64,000 nucleotides of DNA from an uncultured Veillonella sp. (GTDB lineage: Bacteria > Bacillota > Negativicutes > Veillonellales > Veillonellaceae), in NCBI RefSeq assembly GCF_900545795.1, contig NZ_URAR01000002.1, positions 106,248-170,247 on the forward strand, in the 5' to 3' direction. The notes under the pieces were generated by a model. It was given only the letters and a program-made list of their open reading frames with translations. It did not search any database and was not told the DNA's origin. Below, piece by piece: positions 25,438 through 34,781 of this stretch. Each line of letters begins with the position of its first letter. Position 1 is the first letter of the stretch. The translations under genes were made by a program, and so were the position numbers.

Positions 25438-26262
25438 ATGATGCAAGCGAGAGAGCAACGGGGTAATAAACAAAATCTACCAATTGGCGTATTTGATTCC
25501 GGTATTGGCGGATTAACCGTATTATCGGTATTACGCACTATGTTTCCGCATGAAGACTTTATTTATGTAGGCGACAATGCTAATAATCCAGTAGGTAATA
25601 GACCTAATGAAGAAATCAGTCAGATTGCTATGCGCATTGGTCACTTTTTAAATACTGTGCCAGTTAAGATGGCCATTGTGGCTTGTAATACATTTTCGGT
25701 GGTTTCATTAGATTTATTACAGAAAACCTTTTCATTTCCTGTAGTCGGTGTGAGCAAAGGAGTTCGTACGGCTATTGACATTAGCCCTCAAAAGTCTATT
25801 GCTATTATGGCTACTACGGCGACAATTAATAGTCACAAGCATAAAGAGGAAGCGGCTCAATTGGCACCTCAAGTTTCAGTGTATGAACAAGCTTGTCCAG
25901 AGTTAGCTCATTTAATTGAGGCTGGGCATACAAATGACGAAATGATTACAGGTATTGTGAAAGACTATTTGGCAGATAGTACAGGCCGAGGTGCAGACAC
26001 TATTGTGCTGGGCTGTACGCATTTCCCATTTTTAAAATCTTTAATGGAGCAAATTACAGGTCCTGAAGTTGTGTATGTAGATCCTTCTTATGAAACGGCT
26101 CAAGAAGTGAAGGGCTTATTAGAAGGTCATGATTTATTAAATCCTAAACGCACAAAAGGTAACTTAGACATTTGCTTTACTAAAGATATTGACTTAGCAA
26201 AACGAATGACAGAGCGCTTAATTCCAGCTGGTGAATTTTCTATTCGGGAGATAACACTATAG
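25438..26262 (+). CDS. murI: Glutamate racemase
   Basis: Makes D-glutamate for peptidoglycan (274 aa). Both catalytic cysteines are present: Cys83 in ACNT and Cys193 in GCTHFP. The N-terminal substrate loop GVFDSGIGGLTV (Asp20-Ser21) is intact. The usual Pro-Tyr-Gly of the substrate pocket reads Pro-Val-Gly (residues 51-53), which is unusual. The start could be either of two adjacent ATG codons. It follows the thioesterase gene directly. Confidence 0.92.
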   Translation: MMQAREQRGNKQNLPIGVFDSGIGGLTVLSVLRTMFPHEDFIYVGDNANNPVGNRPNEEISQIAMRIGHFLNTVPVKMAIVACNTFSVVSLDLLQKTFSFPVVGVSKGVRTAIDISPQKSIAIMATTATINSHKHKEEAAQLAPQVSVYEQACPELAHLIEAGHTNDEMITGIVKDYLADSTGRGADTIVLGCTHFPFLKSLMEQITGPEVVYVDPSYETAQEVKGLLEGHDLLNPKRTKGNLDICFTKDIDLAKRMTERLIPAGEFSIREITL

Positions 26263-26305
26263 GCTGAATACGCGTTGCGTCAATTACACTGTAAGGAGTG
26301 GCAGT

Positions 26306-26842
26306 ATGTACATTTACACATTAATTAATGTAATAGTAGCGATTATAGTTATTATTGCACTTGTATTTTTAGCGTTTCGATTTTATTCTTGGCGCCAAGG
26401 GGATGAGCAAATTACTATGCTCACAAAGCGCCGCACGCAATTTGAAGTAGAAGACATCAACTTCCATCAGGTTACTTTAGTTTGCGATATTCCCTTTGTT
26501 AACAAAGGGCGTCAAAATGGGACGATTATGGATTTATACCCACGTCATTTAATGCCACAAGAGCAGTTTGACAATGTATGGATTCAGTCTTGGACTACTG
26601 ATGCTAATGCAGAACGTCATGATGGCTATTGGAAAGCGCAAATTATTGAAGCGCACAAAGGTGGCATAGTGCGTTTGCGCCTCATCTTCAATGCGAAGAA
26701 TGGCAACATCCACAAAGATTTAGCTGGTTTCCCTGATATGAATATTGATATTGTGTACCAAGTCGTTGGTCGCTCTGATTGGCATATTTCAAAAAATCGC
26801 ATTGTTTTAACTGCTGAAGAATTACAGCACGCGTTACGATAG
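26306..26842 (+). CDS. Membrane-anchored protein of unknown function
   Basis: A 178-aa protein with one N-terminal membrane helix (about 4-27, Ile/Val-rich) and a soluble domain of about 150 residues that looks beta-rich, with evenly spaced Trp/Asn and alternating hydrophobic residues. I do not recognise the family. AAGGAG precedes the ATG, and the next gene starts 13 bases later, so it is linked to the CofE-like protein. The orientation of the single helix suggests the domain faces either the cytoplasm or the periplasm; this cannot be decided. Confidence 0.75.
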   Translation: MYIYTLINVIVAIIVIIALVFLAFRFYSWRQGDEQITMLTKRRTQFEVEDINFHQVTLVCDIPFVNKGRQNGTIMDLYPRHLMPQEQFDNVWIQSWTTDANAERHDGYWKAQIIEAHKGGIVRLRLIFNAKNGNIHKDLAGFPDMNIDIVYQVVGRSDWHISKNRIVLTAEELQHALR

Positions 26843-26855
26843 GAGGAGATGTATA

Positions 26856-27509
26856 ATGGCAGAATTACAATTAATCCCTGTTCAAACGCGCATTTTGACA
26901 CATCGCGATGATATTGCAGATGCAATTGTAGCTTATGCAGGGGATATTATTGGACCAGAAGATATTGTATGTGTCGCTGAATCAGTAGTGGCTATTACAC
27001 AAGGGCATTTTACACGTCCAGAAGATTTAAAACCAACTTGGCAAGCTCGCTTGATTAGCCGCTTTATTCCGCCAGAAGGGTCTATGGCATCTATTTATGG
27101 CATGCAGGCCGCTATGGAATTAGATGGTAAATGGAAAGTATTAGGCGCATTTATTATTGGCGCTATTGCTAAAGTGTTTAGAAAATCTGGCGTATTTTAC
27201 CAATTAGCTCGTCAGGCATCGTTAACTGATGATGTAACTGGTACTATGCCACCATTTGACAAACATATTGTATATGGGCCTAAGGATCCAGATAAAGTAG
27301 CGGAGCATATTGTACAGCGTACAGGTAGTTATGGAGCTGTTGTAGCTGACGTAAATGACTTGAAACGAGCTGCTGTACTCGGCAAAAGCCGTGGCATGGA
27401 CCCTAAGCGAATTGCTCGAATTTTGATTGACAATCCATTTGGCAATGATGACCAAATGACGCCAATTGTAATTATTAAAAATTTTGCATCTGTTTCTAAA
27501 AAAGCATAA
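26856..27509 (+). CDS. CofE-like (F420-0:glutamate ligase family) protein
   Basis: A 217-aa protein with the CofE fold: the early LIPVQTRILTHRDD segment, a central EDIVCVAESVVAITQG, and the C-terminal conserved DNPFGNDDQMTP. True CofE adds glutamates to coenzyme F420, which organisms of this type are not known to make, so it probably ligates an amino acid to another acceptor. It follows the membrane protein by 13 bases and ends at a terminator. The family is secure; the reaction is unknown. Confidence 0.82.
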   Translation: MAELQLIPVQTRILTHRDDIADAIVAYAGDIIGPEDIVCVAESVVAITQGHFTRPEDLKPTWQARLISRFIPPEGSMASIYGMQAAMELDGKWKVLGAFIIGAIAKVFRKSGVFYQLARQASLTDDVTGTMPPFDKHIVYGPKDPDKVAEHIVQRTGSYGAVVADVNDLKRAAVLGKSRGMDPKRIARILIDNPFGNDDQMTPIVIIKNFASVSKKA

Positions 27510-27510
27510 G

Positions 27511-27533
27511 AAGAGGCCCGAGGGCCTCTTTTT
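27511..27533 (+). terminator. Terminator after the CofE-like gene
   Basis: AAGAGGC...GCCTCTT with a small GC-rich loop, then TTTTT, directly after the stop codon. Confidence 0.85.
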
Positions 27534-27570
27534 GCTTTATTGCTGATAGGAAGAAGAGTAGGAGGTATAT

Positions 27571-29220
27571 ATGTTAATTGGTCTTGACGTAGGTGGCACT
27601 TTTACTGATGCCGTCGTAGTAGAGCAGGGGCGATTGCTAGGGAGCCATAAGTGCCGCACCACACATGATGATTTATTACAAGGGATCACTGAGGCCTTAG
27701 CTGGTATTAAATCAGTGGTGATTCCAGAAAAAGTAGAGCGGATTACTTTATCTACTACAATTATTACCAATACCTTGATTAATAAAAAAGAAGATATAGT
27801 CGATTTATATATCATTCCTGGGCCAGGTATGGATATTAGACCTATATTGCCAGTAGAGCCCATTATACTCCGCGGCTATACAGACCATCGCGGGGCCTTA
27901 GTGCGCACCATTGGTGAGCGCGATTTGAAGCTTGCGTTAGAACATAAAAAGGCACAATGTGCAGCTGTATCAGGCAAATTTAGCGTTCGCAATCCTAAAT
28001 TAGAGCAAGGTGTAGCGGCGTATTTACGAGGCGTAGAGTATGATTTAGTTACAGAAGGGGCTCGTTTAAGTGGTACGTTAAACTTCCCACGACGTACCAT
28101 TAGTGCCTACTTTAATAGTGCAGTTAGCTCTGTTTTTGCGGGATTTTCCAAAGCTGTTAGTGAAGCTGTAGTAGCGTATCACAAGGATGCTCCCATTTAT
28201 ATATTAAAAGCTGATGGTGGTGCCTTACCGCTGCACACGATGGAAGAGAGGCCTGTAGAAACTGTATTTACTGGCCCTGCCGCTAGTGTATTAGGTATAG
28301 GGGCTTTGCATGAAATGCCTGAGGCCATGACAGTAGCTCTTGATATGGGTGGCACTACTACTGATATTTCATTGTGGCGTGGCAATACGCCATTGATGGC
28401 GCGAGGTGGTGCGACGATTCGAGAATATCCTAGCGCAGTGCGCTCCTTTGCAGTTAAATCTGTTGGTATTGGCGGCGAAACATTAGTTCATATTGAACAG
28501 GGCGAATTGCAAGTAGGGCCTATGCGCATTGGACCATCCTTAGCTTTAGGTGGCAAAGCGCCTACATTAGGTGATGCTTTGTTAGTATTGGGAAAAGCTA
28601 ATTATGGTGATGTAGCAAAAGCTAAGGCAGGCTATGAGGCATTAGGTAAAGAATTAGGTGAAACTCCTCATGCTGTAGCAGAGCAAGTCGTTCGTCAAGC
28701 TATTGATATTATTGACCGTGGCATAGCTGAAGCTGTGGAAGAAGAAAATCGCTTGCCTGTTTATGTGGTGGCAGATATTGTAAATCCTAACCAATTTGTG
28801 CCGGAGCATATTGTAGGTGTTGGTGGCACAGCAACAGCCTTGGCACCTTTGGTGGGCGAGGCGATGAATTTGCCAGTTACAATTCCTGATGCGGGGGCAG
28901 TGGCCAATGCCATCGGAGCAGCCTTAGCGAAGGAAACATTGGAGATTACCGTGCATTTAGATACGGCTCAAAATACCTTAGTTGTGCCAGAATTAGGCCT
29001 TCACAGCAAGGGCGATGGGATGCGTAATTTAGAGGATGTAAAAAGCTTAGCCGCACAATTGATTGCGCAAGAGGCAACGAGTCTTGGTTTGGCGAATCCC
29101 GATAGTTGTGAAATTATTTATAGTGAAGATGTGCCTATTATTGAAGGGTGGCAGTCTATGCATCGTTTGATTACCGTAAGAGCACAGCGACCAGCGGGGG
29201 TGAAATATCATGTTAAATAA
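27571..29220 (+). CDS. Hydantoinase/oxoprolinase-family protein (HyuA-like)
   Basis: An ASKHA-fold ATP-dependent amidohydrolase subunit of 549 aa. The ATP-binding phosphate-1 loop GLDVGGTFTDAV is at the N-terminus, a second phosphate motif LDMGGTTTDI lies near residue 260, and VGVGGTATAL near 413. HyuA normally works with a HyuB subunit; no hyuB is present here, so it may act alone, as in the shorter single-subunit subfamily. The downstream histone-deacetylase-like gene overlaps it by 11 bases, implying translational coupling. Substrate unknown. Confidence 0.87.
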   Translation: MLIGLDVGGTFTDAVVVEQGRLLGSHKCRTTHDDLLQGITEALAGIKSVVIPEKVERITLSTTIITNTLINKKEDIVDLYIIPGPGMDIRPILPVEPIILRGYTDHRGALVRTIGERDLKLALEHKKAQCAAVSGKFSVRNPKLEQGVAAYLRGVEYDLVTEGARLSGTLNFPRRTISAYFNSAVSSVFAGFSKAVSEAVVAYHKDAPIYILKADGGALPLHTMEERPVETVFTGPAASVLGIGALHEMPEAMTVALDMGGTTTDISLWRGNTPLMARGGATIREYPSAVRSFAVKSVGIGGETLVHIEQGELQVGPMRIGPSLALGGKAPTLGDALLVLGKANYGDVAKAKAGYEALGKELGETPHAVAEQVVRQAIDIIDRGIAEAVEEENRLPVYVVADIVNPNQFVPEHIVGVGGTATALAPLVGEAMNLPVTIPDAGAVANAIGAALAKETLEITVHLDTAQNTLVVPELGLHSKGDGMRNLEDVKSLAAQLIAQEATSLGLANPDSCEIIYSEDVPIIEGWQSMHRLITVRAQRPAGVKYHVK

Positions 29221-30529
29221 ATTAGGACTTGTATTTTTCCCAGCTTTTGATTGGAAAATTTCAAGTACGCATCCAGAGAGACAAGAACGTTTGTTATATA
29301 CACGAGATCAGTTGCTAGAGGAAGGCTTATTAGAGCATCCGGCAATACGAGAATATAATCCGCGCTTAGCTGAATGGAGTGATATTGAGCGCGTTCATGT
29401 GGGGGCACCATCACTGCAGGCTTGGGTGACAGAGGCACATCGCGTCTCGGTTGGTGGCGCTTTAGTGGCAGCTGATGCGGTCATGAAAGGAGAGGTGAAC
29501 CGCGCATTTTCCTTAGTGCGACCTCCTGGACATCATGCCATGACTATGGTGCATGGTATTCGTGGCTTTTGCACAGTCAATGTTGAAGCCATAATGATTG
29601 CTTATTTGCGCCGTCACTATGGAGTGAAACGAGTGGCTGTAGTGGATACGGATGTTCATCATGGTGATGGTTCACAAGATGTGTTCTATCATGACCCAGA
29701 TACTTTGTATATTTCCTTTCATCAAGATGGGCGCACCTTATATCCTGGCACTGGTTTTATGTATGAATTTGGTGGTCCACAGGCAGTTGGTGGCACAGTT
29801 AATATTCCACTGCCACCAGGGACGGGTGATGAGGGGATACAAAAAGTACTACAAGAAGTGGTGCTTCCTATGCTTGAGGATTTTGGCCCTGAGTTAATTA
29901 TTAATTCAGCAGGGCAGGATAATCATTTTAGTGACCCCTTAGCGAATATGGAAGTGACGGCTAAAGGATATGCGAAGATTACAGATATGCTCCAATCTAA
30001 AATTGCTGTTCTTGAAGGTGGCTATTCTGTGCAGGAGGCTTTGCCTTATGTAAATACTGCTGTGGTATTGGCTCTGGCTGGACTAGATTATAGTCAAGTT
30101 ATAGAACCTGCTTTCGATGCCAATCGCTATAAGCAAAAAGACCAGGTAACGCGGGACATTGATGATATTATAAAGCGATGGCATACACAGTGGCGTGGGC
30201 GCTTTGAACTTCAGGCGCAGATGCTACTAGGCTTAGGTGATTATTGGACGGATCGACGCCAGATTTACTATGATGAGACGGGCATTACGGAGGAGCGGTC
30301 CGAGCGCATTCGCCTCTATGCTGATAAGGTCGGTTGGCATAGTATTGATTCTAGTAGCTACCATGGCCCATATGGAGCACAGCATGTATTTGCCATGTTC
30401 ATCCCTTGGCAAGCGGATGAGGCATGTCGTCGCGATGCCTATGAGGAAGCGTGGCGTGCTAAGAAAATAGGCGGTGCAGACCGCTATGTAGTAGTGGACC
30501 CTATGAAGGATGTGCAAGAAGTTTTATAA
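29210..30529 (+). CDS. Histone deacetylase-family (AcuC-like) zinc hydrolase with C-terminal extension
   Basis: An arginase/deacetylase-fold hydrolase of 439 aa. Catalytic residues are visible: His108-His109 in RPPGHHA, zinc ligands Asp148 and His150 in DTDVHHGDG, a third ligand Asp237 in SAGQDNHF, and the transition-state Tyr272 in EGGYS. After the ~300-residue catalytic domain there is an extra region of about 140 residues, rich in Trp, Arg and Tyr, that I do not recognise. In bacteria such enzymes remove acetyl groups from polyamines or small molecules. Its overlap with the HyuA-like gene suggests a shared pathway. Confidence 0.87.
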   Translation: MLNKLGLVFFPAFDWKISSTHPERQERLLYTRDQLLEEGLLEHPAIREYNPRLAEWSDIERVHVGAPSLQAWVTEAHRVSVGGALVAADAVMKGEVNRAFSLVRPPGHHAMTMVHGIRGFCTVNVEAIMIAYLRRHYGVKRVAVVDTDVHHGDGSQDVFYHDPDTLYISFHQDGRTLYPGTGFMYEFGGPQAVGGTVNIPLPPGTGDEGIQKVLQEVVLPMLEDFGPELIINSAGQDNHFSDPLANMEVTAKGYAKITDMLQSKIAVLEGGYSVQEALPYVNTAVVLALAGLDYSQVIEPAFDANRYKQKDQVTRDIDDIIKRWHTQWRGRFELQAQMLLGLGDYWTDRRQIYYDETGITEERSERIRLYADKVGWHSIDSSSYHGPYGAQHVFAMFIPWQADEACRRDAYEEAWRAKKIGGADRYVVVDPMKDVQEVL

Positions 30530-30636
30530 GTCTACAGGGTTTATATAATCTGTAAAATGGGCAGGTAAAATTAAAGTTTGCATTTCTTCATATGGTATAA
30601 TATAAGTCGAAGAATTTATTATTAGGAGTGACAATT

Positions 30637-31383
30637 ATGAGAATTGATGGCAGAACATCGGATATGATTCGACCTATAAAAATTACGCGCCATTTTACAG
30701 CCTATGCAGAAGGCTCAGTATTAATAGAATGTGGTAACACTAAGGTGCTTTGTAATGCTTCGGTGGAGGCAAAAGCACCGCGCTTTATGAAGGGCGAAGG
30801 TCGTGGTTGGGTGACCGCTGAGTATTCTTTATTACCGAGAGCGACGCAGACTCGCAATAGCCGTGAAGCAGCCAAGGGCAAACAGTCAGGTCGCACTGTA
30901 GAAATACAGCGCCTCATTGGTCGCGCTTTGCGTGCTGTGGTGGATTTAGACGCCTTAGGTGAACATACGATTACCTTGGACTGTGACGTAATTCAAGCTG
31001 ATGGCGGTACCCGTACCGCCGCTATTACAGGTGCTTTTGTGGCTTTGGTTGATGCGGTAGACAGTTTATACAATGGAGAAGGACCATTCCCAGTGCGGGA
31101 TTACTGTGCAGCTATTTCCGTAGGCATTGGTGAAGAAGGACCTATTACTGATTTATGTTATGAAGAAGATAGCCAAGCTGTAGTGGATATGAATGTAGTT
31201 CGCACGGGAGCAGGCAATCTTATTGAAGTACAAGGCACTGGTGAACATGGTACGTTTAGCCGTGCAGAATTAAATACCTTATTGGACTTGGCAGAACAAG
31301 CTACTGATACATTGATGTCAGCGCAACGTGAGGCTCTTGGTGATGTAGCTCGGCTTATTGGAGTAGGGACAAGGGATGAGTAG
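30637..31383 (+). CDS. rph: Ribonuclease PH
   Basis: A phosphorolytic 3'-to-5' exoribonuclease that trims tRNA 3' ends (248 aa). The start ATG 30637 gives the family N-terminus MRIDGR with AGGAG at 8 bases; a GTG 9 bases earlier is less likely. Conserved blocks include [29 protein letters not shown] and [16 protein letters not shown], and the phosphate-binding Arg residues are in place. Its end overlaps rdgB by 8 bases, a common Firmicutes arrangement. Confidence 0.96.
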   Translation: MRIDGRTSDMIRPIKITRHFTAYAEGSVLIECGNTKVLCNASVEAKAPRFMKGEGRGWVTAEYSLLPRATQTRNSREAAKGKQSGRTVEIQRLIGRALRAVVDLDALGEHTITLDCDVIQADGGTRTAAITGAFVALVDAVDSLYNGEGPFPVRDYCAAISVGIGEEGPITDLCYEEDSQAVVDMNVVRTGAGNLIEVQGTGEHGTFSRAELNTLLDLAEQATDTLMSAQREALGDVARLIGVGTRDE

Positions 31384-31960
31384 ATTAGTTGTAGCAACCC
31401 ATAATAAGGGTAAAATCCGTGAATTTAAAGCCGCCTTTGAAGCCTTAGGCCTTGACGTGGTAGGCGTAGGTGAGCTAGTTAATGTGCCAGAACCTGTTGA
31501 AGATGGCGAGACCTTTTTAGATAATGCGCGCATCAAAGCTAATTATTATATGAAGGCAACAGGTTTACCTTGCTTGGCCGATGATAGTGGCTTAGCTGTC
31601 GATGTATTAGGTGGTGAGCCAGGGGTTCATTCTGCTCGTTATGCGGGGGACGCTTGTGATGATGAGGCGAATAATCGTAAGCTCATTGAAAATCTACAGG
31701 CCATTCCATTCGAAGAGAGAACTGCTCATTATGTGTGTGAATTGGCCTTAGTGTATCCTGATGGCCGCGAGTTTACTGCTCGAGGTACTTGCTCTGGTTT
31801 AATTCAAGATAAGCCAGTCGGGGACGGGGGCTTTGGTTATGACCCTTATTTTTATCTACCTGATGTAAAGCAGACTATGGCGCAAATTTCATTAGAAGAA
31901 AAGAATAAGCGCAGTCATCGGGGCTTGGCGCTAAAAGAATTATTGGCAAAGATGAAATAA
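31376..31960 (+). CDS. rdgB: Non-canonical purine NTP pyrophosphatase (XTP/dITP)
   Basis: House-cleaning HAM1/RdgB enzyme (194 aa) that hydrolyses dITP and XTP to monophosphates and keeps deaminated purines out of DNA. It starts with the nucleotide-binding [13 protein letters not shown], has [14 protein letters not shown], the metal-binding [19 protein letters not shown] for base recognition, and a C-terminal [10 protein letters not shown]. The start lies within the end of rph. Confidence 0.95.
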   Translation: MSRLVVATHNKGKIREFKAAFEALGLDVVGVGELVNVPEPVEDGETFLDNARIKANYYMKATGLPCLADDSGLAVDVLGGEPGVHSARYAGDACDDEANNRKLIENLQAIPFEERTAHYVCELALVYPDGREFTARGTCSGLIQDKPVGDGGFGYDPYFYLPDVKQTMAQISLEEKNKRSHRGLALKELLAKMK

Positions 31961-31986
31961 TTTTTAGATTAAAGGAGGTGAGTTCA

Positions 31987-32547
31987 ATGACGGACGTGCG
32001 TTTTACGACGGCTGATAGGACAGCGGAGGAGTCGAAAGACGAGGTCTTTGGTCGAATAGGCATAATCAGTGATACCCATGGCTATTTAGATGTAGTAGAT
32101 GACATCATTGAACGCACAGCCTTATGGGATGTAGATTTATGGCTACATGCAGGAGATTATGGTGATGATGCGCGCTATATGGCAGGCTTAGTCGATGTGC
32201 CAGTTATAGCTGTGCGCGGCAATAATGACAGAGAAAAGCCTTTAGAGCCAAGAGAGCAGTTGATACCATATAAGGACACATATATTTATATGACTCATGG
32301 TGATCAATTTTATCCTTATAATCGGACGGCGGAAATTATTTCCTTGGGCCGATCTATGGGAGCATCGCTTTGCGTGGCAGGGCATTCACATCATCATGGC
32401 TCTTATGATGCATCAGATTGTCTATTTGTTAATCCTGGCAGTCCGGCCTTGCCGCGGGACAAATCAGGCGGTACAATTGCATTGGCTACGTATGATAATG
32501 GCAAATTTACCGTTCAATTTTATTATATGAACGAAAATAATTGGTAG
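31987..32547 (+). CDS. YfcE/MJ0936-type metallophosphoesterase
   Basis: A phosphodiesterase with two metal ions (186 aa). Motifs in order: ISDTHG (about residues 27-32), LHAGDYGDD, the GNND motif in VRGNNDREK, MTHGD and GHSHHHG. The start ATG 31987 has AAAGGAGGTG at 6 bases. The N-terminus carries about 22 extra charged residues before the first strand. This gene ends the rph-rdgB group, the usual place for this family in Firmicutes. The natural substrate is unproven. Confidence 0.9.
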   Translation: MTDVRFTTADRTAEESKDEVFGRIGIISDTHGYLDVVDDIIERTALWDVDLWLHAGDYGDDARYMAGLVDVPVIAVRGNNDREKPLEPREQLIPYKDTYIYMTHGDQFYPYNRTAEIISLGRSMGASLCVAGHSHHHGSYDASDCLFVNPGSPALPRDKSGGTIALATYDNGKFTVQFYYMNENNW

Positions 32548-32561
32548 TTAAGGCCTTTGGT

Positions 32562-32607
32562 GAGCTATGCACCTAGTGGGATAATACATGTCCTATATGC
32601 ATAGTTC
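32562..32607. other. Hairpin upstream of speD
   Basis: GAGCTATGCA (32562-32571) pairs with TGCATAGTTC (32598-32607) through 10 bp with one G-U, and a smaller stem lies inside. There is no T-run, so it may be a leader structure of speD rather than a terminator. Confidence 0.4.
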
Positions 32608-32674
32608 GCTTGAATATAAAGAAAATTTTCGATATAATGGTTATGAATTCAATTGAGGAAGGTGTAACGACGCT

Positions 32675-33457
32675 ATGGAAACATCCGTGAAGCCAATAAA
32701 AAAGATGAAATTATATGGCTTTAATAATTTAACAAAGACCTTGAGCTTTAATATTTATGATATTTGCTATACTCGCTCAGAAGAAGAGAAAAAAGAGTAT
32801 ATTAAATACATAGATGAAGTATATAATGCCCAGCGGTTGACGGATATTTTAACGGAAGTGTCTCACATTATTGGTGCTAATATCCTTAATGTGGCTAAAC
32901 AAGATTATGATCCGCAAGGTGCGAGTGTAACAATTTTGATTTCAGAAGATGAAATTGAGAAGGAAGATGTGGTGTGCCATCTTGATAAGAGTCATTTGAC
33001 AGTTCATACCTATCCAGAAAGCCATCCATATCGTGGTATTAGTACATTCCGCGCCGATATTGATGTGTCAACTTGTGGGCAAATTTCTCCATTGAAGGCA
33101 CTAAATTATCTGATTAGTAGCTTCGATTCTGATATTATCAGCCTAGACTATCGCGTACGTGGTTTTACGCGTGATATGCAGGGTAAAAAGATTTATATCG
33201 ATCATCGCATTAATTCAATTCAAAACTTCATTGAATCAAAGACAAAGAATTTATACAATATGATCGACGTAAATGTGTATCAGGAAAATATTTTCCATAC
33301 TAAAATGATGTTAAAAGAATACGATATTAATAACTATCTTTTTGGTATTACCGAAGATGATTTAACTCCAAAAGAACGGAAGCATATTAATCAACTATTA
33401 CGACAAGAAATGGCCGAAATTTTCTATGGCCGTAACTTGCCAAGCTTAAAATTATAG
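32675..33457 (+). CDS. speD: S-adenosylmethionine decarboxylase proenzyme, E. coli type
   Basis: A pyruvoyl enzyme making decarboxylated SAM for spermidine synthesis (260 aa; the E. coli form is 264). The self-cleavage site is in [16 protein letters not shown] at Lys105-Ser106, with Ser becoming the pyruvoyl group. Other family blocks are [25 protein letters not shown] and [18 protein letters not shown]. No speE (spermidine synthase) is adjacent, so polyamine synthesis must be completed elsewhere. Malic enzyme begins 10 bases after its stop. Confidence 0.95.
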   Translation: METSVKPIKKMKLYGFNNLTKTLSFNIYDICYTRSEEEKKEYIKYIDEVYNAQRLTDILTEVSHIIGANILNVAKQDYDPQGASVTILISEDEIEKEDVVCHLDKSHLTVHTYPESHPYRGISTFRADIDVSTCGQISPLKALNYLISSFDSDIISLDYRVRGFTRDMQGKKIYIDHRINSIQNFIESKTKNLYNMIDVNVYQENIFHTKMMLKEYDINNYLFGITEDDLTPKERKHINQLLRQEMAEIFYGRNLPSLKL

Positions 33458-33467
33458 GAGGCTTAAC

Positions 33468-34649
33468 ATGGGTGTACGTGAAGAAGCAGTTCAAAAGAAA
33501 TTGGAATTAGGTGGATTTTTAACAACTGGCACAAAATATCCATTGAAGGATAGTCATGATTTGTCAGTAGCATATACGCCTGGTGTAGCTGAGCCTTGTT
33601 TGCGTATTAAGGAAAAAGAAGAATTATCCTTTGATTTAACTTGCCGTGGCAATATGGTGGCCGTTGTATCTGATGGTACACGCGTACTTGGCCTTGGTGA
33701 TATTGGAGCGGCCGCAGCCATTCCTGTAATGGAAGGTAAATCTTTATTGTTCAAACGCTTTGGCAATGTAGATTGTGTGCCTTTAGTTCTTGATACAAAA
33801 GATACAGAAGAAATTATTCGCACTGTAAAATTGGTGCAAAAAAACTTTGCTGGCATTAACTTAGAAGATATTTCATCTCCTAAATGCTATGAAATCGAAA
33901 ATCGCTTAAAAGAAGAGCTTGAAATTCCCGTATTCCATGATGATCAACATGGTACAGCTATCGCTTGCTTAGCAGGTGTAGAAGCAGCTCTTCGATTTGT
34001 AAAAAAAGACCTTAAAAAGGTTAAAATCGTTGTAAATGGTGCTGGTGCAGCTGGTGCTAATATTGCGCGCTTATTGTATCTTGCAGGAGCTCGCGACATT
34101 ACATTAATGGTAAGCTCTGGCGTATTAAACAAAGACTACAAGCGCCTTGATCCATTACAAGCTGAACTTATTAAATTGCTTGGTCAAGAGGAAAAAACTG
34201 GTACTTTAGAAGAAGTAGCAAAAGGTGCTGACGTATTACTAGGCGTATCTGCAGCTGGTGCTTTCACCGAAGAAATCCTCAAAAATCTCGCAGAAGACTC
34301 CATCGTATTTGCTATGGCTAATCCAGTGCCAGAAGCTATGTATGATGTGGCTAAGAAATGTGGCGTTCGTGTAGCTGGTACAGGTCGCAGTGATGCACCT
34401 AACCAGATTAACAATGTAAACGTTTTCCCAGGTGTATTCCGCGGCGCTATTGACGTTCATGCATCTAAAATTAATGATGAAATGAAATTGGCAGCTGCTG
34501 AAGCATTAGCTAATCTTGTAGCTGATGAAGATCTTCGTGAAGACTATGTAGTAGCTAATGCTTTTGATGAACGCGTGCCGTTAGCAGTGGCTAAGGCCGT
34601 AGCTGAAACAGCAATCAAAACAGGCGTAGCTCGCAAAGCCATTAAATAA
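33468..34649 (+). CDS. Malic enzyme (malate dehydrogenase, oxaloacetate-decarboxylating)
   Basis: Converts malate to pyruvate and CO2 with reduction of NAD(P) (393 aa, the short bacterial form without the phosphotransacetylase extension). It has the N-terminal DLSVAYTPGVAEPCL with the catalytic Tyr, GDIGAAAAIPVMEGK, the metal-binding FHDDQHGTAIA, the dinucleotide loop NGAGAAGANIARLL, and ANPVPE followed by the TGRSDAPNQINNV catalytic segment. It serves malate fermentation or supplies malate/pyruvate balance with lactate use. A long terminator follows. Confidence 0.94.
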   Translation: MGVREEAVQKKLELGGFLTTGTKYPLKDSHDLSVAYTPGVAEPCLRIKEKEELSFDLTCRGNMVAVVSDGTRVLGLGDIGAAAAIPVMEGKSLLFKRFGNVDCVPLVLDTKDTEEIIRTVKLVQKNFAGINLEDISSPKCYEIENRLKEELEIPVFHDDQHGTAIACLAGVEAALRFVKKDLKKVKIVVNGAGAAGANIARLLYLAGARDITLMVSSGVLNKDYKRLDPLQAELIKLLGQEEKTGTLEEVAKGADVLLGVSAAGAFTEEILKNLAEDSIVFAMANPVPEAMYDVAKKCGVRVAGTGRSDAPNQINNVNVFPGVFRGAIDVHASKINDEMKLAAAEALANLVADEDLREDYVVANAFDERVPLAVAKAVAETAIKTGVARKAIK

Positions 34650-34662
34650 TAGAAAATAGCAT

Positions 34663-34742
34663 AAAAAAGAAGTTCCCTTATCTTATCGAACACAGCTGCT
34701 TCGCAGTGATGGTCGCGATAATAAGATAAGGGAACTTTTTTG
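34663..34742. terminator. Long bidirectional terminator between malic enzyme and SLH gene
   Basis: Arms of about 20 bp (from 34663 and up to 34741), containing AGTTCCCTTATCTTA and TAAGATAAGGGAACT, enclose a smaller hairpin. A-run and T-run ends let it serve both converging genes. Confidence 0.9.
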
Positions 34743-34781
34743 TTAATTTGTTCTACGCTTTTATTTTTTTATTATGATTTT

